A DNA stretch of 64,000 nt from Trichinella spiralis (Eukaryota > Nematoda > Enoplea > Trichinellida > Trichinellidae): assembly GCA_000181795.3 (NCBI GenBank), contig CM012954.1:1923215-1987214 (forward strand), written 5' to 3'. Both the position numbers and the translations under genes were made by a program. This document shows, piece after piece, positions 51,869-63,579 of the stretch. Within the stretch, counting starts at the first letter, position 1. Each line of letters begins with the position of its first letter. The notes below the pieces were generated by a model, which saw only the letters and a program-made list of their open reading frames with translations, searched no databases and was not told the DNA's origin.

Positions 51869-54287
51869 TTACTCCCTAAAAATACATCAACATTTTCAAA
51901 AATGTTCTCCACTCCAACCGAACACTTTTGCACGACATTTTTACAACGCTGTTCTGAAAATAGTCTTTTCTTACAAATTATTAAATATCACTTTGCTACA
52001 AACACTGATCCTATATTGAAGTTTTGGAAACATTTGCAAACTTAGTTGTAACTTTTAAACTAAAAATAGCAAAAAATTTTCAAAACATTCTAGAATCACA
52101 ATCAGATAATTCACATGCACAATTTAAAACATACATTCATCGTAAAATTATCTTAAAAATGAAAAATGAAACTTTTCACATTTTAAAACATCAAAAACTG
52201 AAATAATAAATACATACAATATTCATCACGAATAAATTATTTATTATTTACAATAATTATTTGAACAACAAAATCACTGAAACAATTCTGTTAAAAGTGT
52301 TGCAAAATACGTCAGTATTCAATATGAAATTTATGAAATACTTTGCATAATTTTGCAAATGAAAAATGAATACAAAACTGTTCAACAATTCTCACGTTTA
52401 CAGGAATAAAATTGCTTCTTCAATCTACCAACAACTGCACAAAAACGAGACCGGTATTAATTAAATATTAAAATACTAATTAACCATTTATAATAAAAAG
52501 CATGATCAATTGCAGATACTTTCAATTTGAAATGCACAAAGTCGCACACTGTCACAGTATTGAAGCATTGCAATTTGAAATTGAATGAAATACTTTTCAA
52601 AACAATTTCTACGTATTAATAAAAAAGACAAACCATTCCAAGCATATTAACTTACTGACAGTTCTTTTCAAAAAGTAGTATAGAAAAAGTACAGTACATG
52701 AGTGCCTAGTTGACTTTACAGAAATAAATTCAAGTTTTATAAAAATATGGCGCCGAAAAGTTCGCAACAATTTGAACAATGGCACATTAAACAATGCTTT
52801 CTGTTTGAAATTTTAGGCAAATTTATAATAAATACAATTTATTTTATGTAGAAATTATTGAAATTCATATTTAAGTTGAACAAATAAGCTGAAATTAAAT
52901 AAAGTTGTTAAAATATTTTAAATATTTAAATTAACATTTTTGTAGGTCAACAGAGTAGATATATTTAATAATAGATTTTTTCTTTTAAATAATAATTCGA
53001 ATAATAAATTTTATTATTTTATAATTTTTACAGTAAAAATTAATTAAATTTGCATATCTTGTTTTGAATATGAAATAAATTTATAACTTTTATTGGGTTT
53101 ATTACATTTATTTAAAATTTAAATGAAATTAATTGAAAAGTTTGTTTCGCAATTAGCACAATTAGAACACCCTGCCAAAGAATGACGTGTTAGTACTTGT
53201 TGGTCAAAGAGCAACAGTGTTGCTGTTGTTCAATTGCTGTTCAGAACAATTTTTAAAATTTATTATGAAAATTTGCTTCCTCACTGTTTTGTTTGTAACT
53301 TTAATTGAATTATTTCAGTCGCATGATTTTTCATCTTTTTACAGTCGTTTCATTTTTTATATCGCATGGTATATTTAATTCAATAACAATAGCATTTGTG
53401 AATTACGTGTAATGTTGATCGTTCTTTTTAAATTGTAAATTTTGATACTGTCGCTTTGCAACCAGTTGTGGAAAAGTTTTACGAGTTAGGCCAGGAAATG
53501 AATGCATGAATTGAATGTTTGAATTGTATAAATATGAAATGGGAAAATGTTTTATTTGTAATTTTGAATTCAGTTGAACACAGATTTGCTGATTTTTTCC
53601 ATTTTCGCTGATTCATTGTCGGAAAAATTGACCAGCGTTAAGCTTGCCAGAAAGATTTACGACATCAACTGACTTTAAAATCAATGAAAAATTGGGCATT
53701 TGTTTAATAATGCTGTCGTGAGTCTATATTCTTCATTTTCTTCTTCTCTTTACGTTTCAGAAATTGTTTTACCTTATTTTTATTACTTTATTTTTCATTA
53801 AATGCAACTTTCAGTCGATCATTGTCAGCATTGCAAAAATACATTTCGCTTCTACTTTCCATAGAAAACTTTCAGATTTCAACATAGTAATCAGTTTTGT
53901 TTGCTCATAGTTTCAAAGTTGCATTTGTTGTTTGTCAAATTCAGTTTCATTGTTTGCTGCTTTTTCGATAACTCTGATCAAGCTTGATGAGAACTGCATT
54001 TTATTTATTTCCTGCTGTTGTCGTGTGTTGAACACTATGCAAGTTTACAAAGCAGCCGTAATATTAAAGTTGTTGCCCTTTTAAATCGAATCATTGCCAA
54101 ATGGATCGGATGATGAGCATCGGGCTAACAGGGATTGATTTCAGCGTTGTTGACGAAAGTTCGTGAAGTGCAATTTCATTTCAAAAGAAATCATCGCGTT
54201 ATCAAATGAGATATCGTGATTCTATTCATTTTAATATTTAATATTTTTCTTTTGATTGATAATATTTTCAGATTTTCTGTTCACAAA
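51869..54287. other. Divergent intergenic region between YIPF3 and IMPase
   Basis: About 2.4 kb of very AT-rich DNA. A short frame at 53265-53378 begins with a hydrophobic, signal-like MKICFLTVLFVTLIELFQ but ends after 37 residues and has no support. An acceptor-like ATTTTCAG ends 17 nt upstream of the IMPase ATG. Confidence 0.35.
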
Positions 54288-55910
54288 ATGGAAAAAGAAG
54301 CCTATCGTGTTGTTCTCAGGTTGGTCCAAGAAAGTGGAAACGTAAGCATTTAAGCAATTAATTTCTCTTTATTATCATCATATTTTTTGATTTTTTTGAA
54401 TAGCTAATTCGCGATGCTTTCCGACGAGCTGGGGGCGTTAATGTGATGACCAAAACAAGCGATGTTGATTTGGTCACTGATGTTGATCAAAAAGTTGAAC
54501 AAGTTCTTGTCGATGGAATCCGTTCCAAATTTCCAGATCATCAGTAAGTTTAGCAGTTTATTATAATTGTTTTTTGTTTTCAGCTCTATAATTTCAATTG
54601 AAATTAAAAAATTTTTTAAACAAAAAATATACTGATTTTGTCATTTGTAAAGGTTTTGTAGTTGATAGTACAGATAAATAAGGTTATTTAGTATCTTTGT
54701 TAAAAATTATATACAGTATTATAATTAAATAATTATTTGTAAAATATATCAATAGTACTTGAAAATCTTTTAGTGAAATAGTATTATTGTTTTTTATGTG
54801 TGCAATAGTATTCTGAAATCGAATAAATTGTTAATGAAATTGAAAATGCATTCAATATAATATGTATGATTGAAGCTTGCTTTAAATTTTATGGAAAAAA
54901 TCACTATTTTTACTTTTCCTCGAAATTGAACAATGCAAGCTGACAGCAGAATGTTATTGAGTTACGAAAAACTTGCATAAATCCTGGATTTTATAAAATT
55001 TAAAAAATAATTAATACAATATGAAAAGGGCTTGGATTTATGTATGATGACTGCTAGATTTATTGGAGAAGAATCGACAGCGATGGGCAAAAAGGGCATG
55101 TTCACTGATGCACCAACTTGGATTATTGATCCAATTGACGGCACTACCAATTTTGTTCACAAGTATACTTTGCTTTTTGATGTCAGCTTGTTATTGGTGT
55201 AGTGCTGTTTGTTTTTCATAGGGTGCCGTACGTATGCATCTCAATTGCATTATACATGAAGAAAGAACCTCGCATTGGTATTGTTTACAATCCAATTTTG
55301 GAAGAATTGTTCACCGCTCGTAAGGGACTGGGCGCTTTCAGAAATGGTTTTCCTATTCAAGCATCTAATACCACAGGCATGTCTTTTGTTTATGATTAAT
55401 TTTTAATTTAAATTTCAAATTTTCAGTGTTGAACAAAGCGTTGCTACTTTTGACGTTTGGTGTTCAGAATCGATTCAGTTTGCCGAACGCTGTCGACGTT
55501 TATTTGCAAAATAATAAGCGTATCGTTGAACAAGGCATTCGTGGGTATGTAAATGTTTATCGAATAATAAAGGTTCTCAATTGCTGTTTTTGCTTAGTCA
55601 TCGTTCGTTTGGAAGTGCGGCATTGAATATGTGCTACGTGGCGTTGGGATGTGCTGACGCATACATCGAATTTGGCCTTCACTGTTGGGATATAGCTGCT
55701 GGAAGGTTGATTGTCGAAGAGGCGGGAGGTTTGGTTATTGATCCTTCAGGTAAATTTGATTCAGTTCTTTTTATTCATTATAATTCGAAAAATCAACATT
55801 AAGGTGGTCCAATTGACATCATGGCACGCCGAGTACTTGCATGTTCTACAGCAGAGTTGGGTAAAGCTATTGGTGACATTGTCGAAGTGATTGATTTGCC
55901 CAAAGATTAA
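54288..55910 (+). CDS. IMPA1: Inositol monophosphatase
   Basis: Mg-dependent, lithium-sensitive phosphatase that makes free inositol for phosphoinositide signalling (TTX-7 in C. elegans). Seven exons close in frame, 276 residues, the family length: 54288-54341, 54404-54543, 55058-55162, 55222-55376, 55427-55544, 55598-55749, 55804-55910. Metal and substrate motifs are present: [15 protein letters not shown] (metal-binding Glu), [15 protein letters not shown] (metal-binding Asp pair), [17 protein letters not shown] and [17 protein letters not shown] (WDxAAG). Exon 2 is followed by a 514-nt intron; the others are 50-62 nt. The intron after 55376 must start with GC to keep the frame. It is convergent with the GRP94 gene. 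Confidence 0.96.
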
Positions 55911-56317
55911 TATCATCTTTTCCAAATTAGGCCATTTATTTATTTACTGCTTCGTAGTATATTACCCTTTTTTAAAAAAGTTTTTATTCATTCATTCATT
56001 CATTTTGCAGTTCCAATTCCTAATTTGCAATTAACCGTAGTTATCGGGGAAGTTTTTATTACTAGATTAAACGCAGAACAATTTTTATTCGCATTCATCA
56101 GTGTATATTTAAACTGAAAGTCAATAATTGTGCAGCACAGCCCAGACTATAAGAAAAAACACGAGAACATGAATAACAAGAAAGGTTAATAACAACGAAG
56201 AAATATGGTTAATATTTTGTTATAAATATTCGTATATTATGTCTTTACGCACATATATATATATATAAATAGATAAATATAAATGTATGCTTATCCTCAG
56301 CTGAAACCGAGTCCAAT
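55911..56317. other. Convergent 3' spacer between IMPase and GRP94
   Basis: About 400 nt shared by two 3' UTRs. It contains a (TTCA)n run near 55,986-56,003 and a short AT tract near 56,253-56,266. Confidence 0.45.
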
Positions 56318-59300
56318 TTACAGTTCATTATGTTCTTCTTTTTTACTTTCTTCCTCTTTTTTCGTTTTCTAAAACATTTGGGAAATTTCACTGCTTCGCC
56401 AACAAGAAACAAAAGCAGTTTTGTACTCACCTCATCATCTTTGACAAAGTGAGGTACGTAAGTATCTAAATCGATTGGCTCCTCTTTTGGAATAGGAGGC
56501 AAATCCTCCTCAGCATCCTCTTCGATCTCTTCTGCCTAAAGTAATATTACTTTTTAGAATATTTTTATAAGAACTCTTTTCACATTGCTCACCCCTTCGT
56601 CAGGATTCAGATTCAACGCTGACTTTAGCATGACGTCGATGCGATCGGCAAAATCAGCAGAATCTTTGAGCAAGTAACCAGATCTTAGCGTTGCCGCATC
56701 GTAAAGCAGCCTGGCAACACTCAGTGCTAACGGATCGCTTTTATCCTCATCTACCCGCTGCTTGATTGCTTTGATAACAGGATGATATGGATTTATTTCG
56801 AACACTTTCTTCTCTTTCATATAATACTCTTGTGTTGGATCCTGAGATTTTGAGTATGTCTGACTGCGCATCAAGCGTTCCATGTTGCCTGACCATCCCC
56901 AAGCACTGGCCACCAATGCGCATGGCGATTTTGTCAACCGTTGCGACAATACGGCCTTTTCAATCTAAAAGCAAGATGTATGTTTTTTTTCTTTACCATA
57001 CGAATCTTTTTCTTTGTATAAGCATAATAACAAACAAACCTTATCTTTCAAAGCATCCTCTTTCAACCATTTCAGTGTTTCACTGAAATCGTTTTCAAGA
57101 TCCGCAATGCGTTGTTTGCTCTTCTCGCTCATCTCCAACGACAAACCTTCTTTGGCGACATTTTGGAATTTCTTGTTATCGAATTCTGGCAAAGAGTTCA
57201 TGCAATATTCGTCCACTGGGTCGACCAGATAAAGCACTTCAATGCCTTTTTTCAGCAAACGTTCCACAAATGGACTCGACTCTACCTGCAAATGTGCATT
57301 TTTTAATATCAATTTCAAATATCCATACCAAGAGCGAGCCACCGACCTCTTTACGACTTGTGCCGGCCATGTAATAAATGACTTTCTGACGTTCGCCCAT
57401 CCGTTCCACATATTCCGCCAGCGAAGTCAAATCGCTCGGATGATTGGACGATTGGAAGCGAAGCAGTTTCGACAAACGCTGTCGATTGCCTGGATCTTCG
57501 AAAACGCCCATCTTGATCACTGTACTGTATTCTTTCCAGAATTTTTCAAACTTTTCCTTCGGTAACTTTTTCAACAAATCCAACACTTTTCGTACAAGCT
57601 TCTTGCGAATCACCTTGATCAATTTGTTCTGTTGCAACGTCTCACGGCTAACGTTCAACGGCAAATCATCCGAGTCGACAATGCCTTTGATGAAGGCCAA
57701 ATATTTCGGCATGAAATCTTCAAATTCATCGCTGATGAATACACGTCGAACGTAAAGTTTGATGTTCGAATTGCGCTTCATGCTTTCACGGTAAAGGTCT
57801 GACGGTGCTCTTTCTGGAATGAACAAAATTGACTTGAAGCTGACTTCACCTTCTGCCTGGAAATGCGTGTAAGCCAAAGCTGAGGAGTAATCTTTCGTCA
57901 GTGATTTGTAAAATTCTTGGTATTCTTTCTCCTCAATATCAGCAGCCCTGAAATGGACAATTTACATATTTTATCGGTGAACTGAAATGGAATCAGTTGT
58001 TTTTTTTTCAATGCTCACTTTCTCAGCCAAATTGGTTTTGTGTCGTTCACCAGTTCCCAATCCCAAACAGTTTTAGTCTCTTTTTTCTTTTTTGGTTTCT
58101 CTTGCGCAGCTTCTTCTACTTTGCCTTCTTCGTCTTCAATAGGTGATTCTTCTTTCTTCTCTTCCTCCTCTGCCGATTCTTCCACATCAACAGTCTGAAA
58201 TTCGAAGATGAATTATACAAAATGCGCCTACTTTTTTTGTTCTTATTAGTTCACTCACTTTACTTTTCCACAGATAAATATTGAAATTGATAAACTGGCT
58301 GTATTTTTTTACCAACTCTTCCAGTGTGTTCGGTTCCAAGAAATTCTGTGATTCTTCTTTAATGTGTAATCTGAATTTCCTATTCTATATTTTCGTAATA
58401 GAAAAGAACATTTTCTCTTACGTTACTGTTGTACCACGACCCAACTCATTACCCCTGGGGTCTTCAAAAACGTTGAATGACCCGGCATCAGATTCCCAAA
58501 TGTGCTGCGTATCATTGTTATGTTTCGATGTCACTGAAATTTATCAACAATCACAATAAGCAGTGCAAATGAAATGCCCAAGCATTAATTGGTAGTACCA
58601 ACAACGCGATCAGCGACAAGAAAACTCGAATAGAAACCAACGCCGAACTGTCCAATAAGATCTTGCTGTTCCTGAGGAGAAGCTTCGGAAAATTTCTTAA
58701 AAAACTGCGACGTTCCTGACCTAGCAATGGTGCCAAGATTGCCGATCAATTCTGCTTTGGTCATTCCAATCCCAGTATCAGTAATATGCAAAACATTGTT
58801 TTCCTTGTCCGCCTGAATTGAATTCATTCAATAAATAACTACATGACAGTGCACTATTACAGTAAACCTTAATTCGTATCGAAAGTTCTGGTTTTGTTTC
58901 CATTGCTTGAGGATCAGTGAGCGATAGCAAACGAATCTTGTCTAAGGCATCTGATGCGTTTGAAATCAATTCTCTGAGGAAAATCTAAAAATGCAAAACC
59001 ATTTACATTTTATTAATGATTATAATTAACGATTTTGATCTTACTTCTTTGTTCTTGTACAAGCTGTTTATGATCAGTTTCATCATACGATCTACTTCTG
59101 CCTGGAAAGTGTGGTGTTCCGCTTTCTGTCGTAATTCCTTCATTTGCGATACGCTGATGCCATCAAGTTTTATAGCCTCCTCTTCCCTGTTGAATGAATT
59201 AAAAATATTTTTAATTAAAATAAAATTTCGAACATTCGATTTTTTAAAATCTTGAAATTAATTCCCTGGATTACATTATGAAAAACAATAAACCTTGCTT

Positions 59301-60021
59301 ATCGTTATGATACTGTAATTTCCGTGTAAAAAGCTGACGTCAAATAAAACCTTATTACTTAAAGGTCGAAGATTGTTAACGATAATGTGAAATAATGCTT
59401 TGTAAATAAAATTTGATCACTAAATTATGAATCTGCCGCACTGCACAGCAACTAACGCTACTTAAAGCACAGTTATTTAAAAGATTTAATTCAATGCATT
59501 CTTTACGTTACGTAATTGTAAATAAATATATAATCATCAGAAGGATATGTCAAATTTTGTGTTGCTTATACAAACACCCCCTATAACGTAATTATCACAA
59601 CAAATATTAAAGTTAGACTGGGCTGCTAAGTGTTATATTTTAATGAACAACAGACTTAAACATGATAAAAAAATTTCACCCGTAATATAACCCTAAGCTA
59701 ACATTATTTCTAAAAATTATTTGATAAATAATTTAAAATATATTCGAACATATTTATATCGCATACCACTGTATGTACGCACACAATAAAACCAGTGTAA
59801 AAACAAGTTTAAAAATAAATCAAAAATAATAAATACCTTTGTATAGTTTCGTCATCTGTTCTGGAACCTTCCTTGTGTTTGCCTAGATTTGGATCCACCG
59901 ATGGAGAAGCATCATTATCATCTTTCACCTTGTCGTTAGCGGATGCAAAATTGCATTCCACAATGGCGACGGCTAAAGCAACAGCAAGAATCAACCACAA
60001 CTGTTTCGGTACGTTCCACAT
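56318..60021 (-). CDS. HSP90B1: Endoplasmin (GRP94), ER Hsp90
   Basis: ER-luminal Hsp90 ATPase that folds secreted and membrane clients. Twelve exons close in frame, 810 residues: 59837-60021, 59045-59186, 58868-58984, 58599-58812, 58422-58533, 58259-58370, 58019-58194, 57347-57947, 57040-57285, 56593-56964, 56431-56535, 56318-56368. ATG at 60021 begins a signal peptide ([19 protein letters not shown]). ATPase motifs: [30 protein letters not shown] and [17 protein letters not shown]. An acidic, Lys-rich charged linker (58.08-58.19 kb) precedes [14 protein letters not shown]. The middle domain has [11 protein letters not shown], and the C-terminal domain [10 protein letters not shown] and ATLRSGYLL. 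The protein ends HNEL, a KDEL-type ER retrieval signal. A perfect ER stress element lies upstream. Confidence 0.98.
59187..59836 (-). other. First intron of the GRP94 gene
   Basis: 650 nt, much longer than the other introns of this gene. It joins an exon ending in AG to one starting with G, forming the Arg of QREEEA. AT-rich; nothing else recognised. Confidence 0.85.
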
Positions 60022-61175
60022 GCCGACCTTGATGAACAATTACTGATGCAGACGTGGTCGAAAACTTAAGCACTTGTACTACAATGAATGCCAGTTGTCA
60101 AATAATGATTGGTTTTACGAAAACCTGAAAATCACCAAAACGTTAACGTGGCCAAAGCCTATTGGATGAACGTCAAGCCGAAAAACAGACGCTATTAAAT
60201 ATTTGCACTGTCTGTTAGCAGGGTCGATTGGACAAATACTTCTCTCAAAAAGGCTGTCAGCATATGAGCGTTCAGTTTAAGGACAAGCAAATATAAGTTC
60301 AGCCTTTACATAATCAAACGGTTTAATAATGTTTCAAACTATGCGTTATGCAAATTTACAAACATTTTTCAACGTTATTCTGTTCATAAACTTGAACATT
60401 ATCAACACGAATATTAAGTTGCTGTAAAATGCTATGAAATCATATTTCAAATGACAAACAATGCTTTTACGTATTAAACATAATCAATTGGATCAGTCAA
60501 AGCACTTACGGTACCATCTTGACATTGACTTGACTTATAAATTACAAGTAGCTCTGGTTTTATAGTGAATAAAGTGCTTGAAAATAAATTAAATGTATAT
60601 CAGTGAAATCAATAACATTGCAATAGAATGTAATACTATTGCACATTTAGTTGAATAAATTATTTAGAAATTAAAACTAAAAAACTAAATCAATAATTTA
60701 GGTCGTAATTGCATATTACACATTTTCAGATACTCAAGTCTCTTAATTCCATTAAATAATTGAAGCAATCAATAAAATTGACGTCATCGAAAGGACCGAT
60801 AAACGTGATTATCTTTTAACTGTAGAATGACCTTTCCTTGTGCTTTGTGAATAGTTTTTTTGGAGCATATTTTTATTTTGGGGTGAAATTTTTTTATTTA
60901 AGAGGTCTATTAGTAATAAATATTTTTATTTTATTATTGTAGATTCAAGTTATGTATTAATTAACCTTGATGATTAGCATCATTACCATACTATAAATCG
61001 TCCTTACTGAGCATAGGAATACATGTTTCCTTTTCGTATAGTAATTGAAGAAGCTTATTCTATTCTGCGTCAAGATTTCATATATATATATATATATATA
61101 CTTGCGAAAGAGAAAATATTTTGATGAATTTACTGTACACTTTTAGAACTGTTTTTTTATTTTAGTTTAGCAGCA
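60022..61175. promoter_or_regulatory. Shared upstream region of GRP94 and Rab GDI
   Basis: Divergent 1.15-kb spacer. The GRP94 side carries the ER stress element listed below plus two more CCAAT boxes on the minus strand (near 60108 and 60224). The Rab GDI side has acceptor-like TTTTAG and TTTAG repeats ending 6-11 nt upstream of the ATG. An AT tract lies at about 61,080-61,100. Confidence 0.55.
60147..60165 (-). promoter_or_regulatory. Perfect ER stress response element (CCAAT-N9-CCACG)
   Basis: On the minus strand, CCAAT (60165-60161) is followed by exactly nine bases and then CCACG (60151-60147). This is the classical ERSE bound by NF-Y with ATF6 or XBP1. It lies 126-144 nt upstream of the GRP94 start codon, in the orientation of that gene. 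Confidence 0.75.
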
Positions 61176-62980
61176 ATGGACGAAATTTACGATTGTGTCA
61201 TTCTTGGCACAGGATTAACTGTATGTTTAATGTAGAACTCCTTTTATGAAAGCAAAGCATGATTATTTATTCTGAATTTAGGAGTGCATCGTGTCAGGCA
61301 TGTTGTCGGTTAGTGGTAAGAAAATTCTGCACATGGATCGAAACAACTATTATGGTGGTGAAAGCGCATCAATAACTCCGCTTGAAGATGTTTGTTCATA
61401 TCATTGAGTACATTGCGCATTTTTATTTTATTTTATTTTTGTTGTAGTTATTTGACAAATTTATGCCTGGAACGAAGCCGTTAGAATCAATGGGACGAGG
61501 ACGAGATTGGAATGTGGACTTGATTCCGAAGTTTTTGATGGCAAATGGTAGTGTTAAGCTTGTGCTTGAGTTTTATTTAATGACGTACAAGTTATAGGCG
61601 AGTTGGTTAAGTTGCTACTGTCGACTGGTGTGACTCGATATTTGGAATTTAAATCTATAGAAGGTTCATTTGTTTACAAAGGTGGAAAAGTTTACAAAGT
61701 ACCTGCTGATGAAGCAGAAGCATTAACAACAAGTAATAGAAGTGATTTTACGATTTGTTTTGAATGTTAATCTATTTAGGTTTGATGGGAATTTTTGAAA
61801 AGAGGCGTTTTAAGAAGTTCCTTGTCTGGGCACAGAATTTCGATTTTGATAATAAAGCTACATGGGAAGGTTTGGATCCTTATACCAATACAATGAATGA
61901 TGTATACAGAAAATTTGATTTGGATGAAAATACGGCCGATTTTACAGGCCACGCGTTGGCACTTTACATCAATGACAAGTAGGTTATGTTTTCAATGCTG
62001 TTTATTTTGTCCTTTTTGCAATTTTCAAAAAGGACCTGTTTCTATTTTTGTCTAATTTTGTATAGGTACAAAAATGAGCCGTTTGGCGAAACTGTGAAGC
62101 GTGTAAAGTTGTACAGCGCTTCATTGGAGCGTTATGGAAAGAGTCCATATTTGTATCCACTCTATGGACTTGGCGAACTTCCGCAGGGTTTTGCAAGATT
62201 GAGCGCCATTTATGGTGGTACATACATGTTGGATACACCAGTCGATGAAATTGTGATGGAAAATGGATGCGTCATTGGAGTCAGATGTGGAAATCAGACT
62301 GTTCGTTGCCGTCAAGTCTACTGTGATCCATCATATGCGCCAAATTTAGTTAGACATGTCGGAAAAGTATTTGGAAATTTTTGTTTTAATCTTTTGTTTT
62401 ATTTTTTTACATTTTTTGATTAGGTAATTCGTGCAATTTGTTTGCTTAATCATCCTATCCCCAACACGAACGATTCTAAATCTTGTCAGATCATTATTCC
62501 ACAGAGGCAAGTCGGTCGTCAGCATGGTAATCCGGGATACATTTGAAAATTGCATCAATTTTATTCTTATCATCCTGCATTATAGACATTTATATATCCA
62601 TGGTGTCATATACCAACATGGTGGCGGCAAAGGATTGGTATGTCGCTATTGTCAGCACAACCGTTGAAACAAACAGTCCTGAATCGGAACTACTTCCTGG
62701 TTTGCAGCTTTTGGGTTCAATAACACAAAAGTGAGCACGTTTTTCTAGGTATTCATATGATTTGTCAAAAGCATACATTTTAAGATTTGTGTCGATTTCT
62801 GATTTGATGGAACCAGTAAACGATGGGAGGACCAGCCAGGTTTTTATCAGCAAAAGTTATGATGCTACATCGCATTTTAAAACGACGTGCGACGACGTGA
62901 TTGATATTTTCCAAAGAGGCACAGGTGAACCGTTCGACTTTTCCAAAATCAGCCATCTAACTCTTGAAGACACACAATAA
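61176..62980 (+). CDS. Rab GDP-dissociation inhibitor
   Basis: Extracts GDP-bound Rab GTPases from membranes and keeps them soluble. Nine exons close in frame, 443 residues: 61176-61220, 61282-61389, 61448-61547, 61598-61732, 61780-61978, 62066-62366, 62424-62526, 62586-62730, 62785-62980. The start [20 protein letters not shown] is the conserved FAD-fold-like GxGLTEC motif. [15 protein letters not shown], then [22 protein letters not shown] (sequence-conserved region 1), FLVWAQNFD, the [20 protein letters not shown] block and [10 protein letters not shown] follow. Near the C-terminus are ISDLMEPVN and [12 protein letters not shown] with TTCDDV. The full-length GDI pattern without the REP-specific insert separates it from Rab escort protein. 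All introns are 50-87 nt. Confidence 0.97.
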
Positions 62981-63579
62981 GAAAATTATTCTATTGCATG
63001 CATAAATACCTTTAAAAAATTCCATTCTTGTATTTGTCATTATTGTCTGTGGCTCGATGGTGCCAACATGGCTTTTCTGGATGATGAAATATGTATTTTT
63101 CTGAGCGTTTTTGTGAGTTTTGTTTCTTATGTCCTCTTATTTGTCATAATGGAATGATTTAAGTGATTGTCACATTCATTATTTTTACTAATGCACAAAG
63201 ATATATCATACAATTTTTTGAATATTTGTTTCACATTCCCATATGCTTAATTGCAGCTTTTGTTGTAACACTTTTCTGTCGTGGTTGGAGGCATCACATT
63301 TCATTCAAATTCCTTAACGTTCATTTCTTTTGCAGTACTCGCTTTTCATATCTATATCATACGTTTTAAAGATCAACAATTTTAGTAAAAATTTGAATAT
63401 ACTATCAAACCAGCATAGCGGTTTACTACTATTATCAAACCGGCTGAACTGAAAACGAATAAAATATTTCGCCAAACATTGATTATACTGAATAATTTGA
63501 AGTTCATCGAATTTTATAATTCAAGACAAAAATAGACAACCAATAATTAAACGAAAAAAATTTTTTAATGAATTCCCTT
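62981..63579. other. Convergent 3' spacer between Rab GDI and signal peptide peptidase
   Basis: AT-rich sequence, probably both 3' UTRs. A plus-strand open frame at 63163-63369 is hydrophobic but lacks any motif and is probably chance. Confidence 0.4.

Noticed and set aside
53187-53378. Possible small secreted peptide (MKICFLTVLFVTLIELFQ start)
   Set aside because: Only 37 residues, AT-driven hydrophobicity, no mature peptide motif and no splice partner.
62731-62785. Alternative acceptor (TTCTAG, ending 62749) adding 12 in-frame residues to Rab GDI
   Set aside because: It would leave a 19-nt intron, too short to splice. The acceptor at 62784 gives a 54-nt intron and the conserved KFVSISDL.
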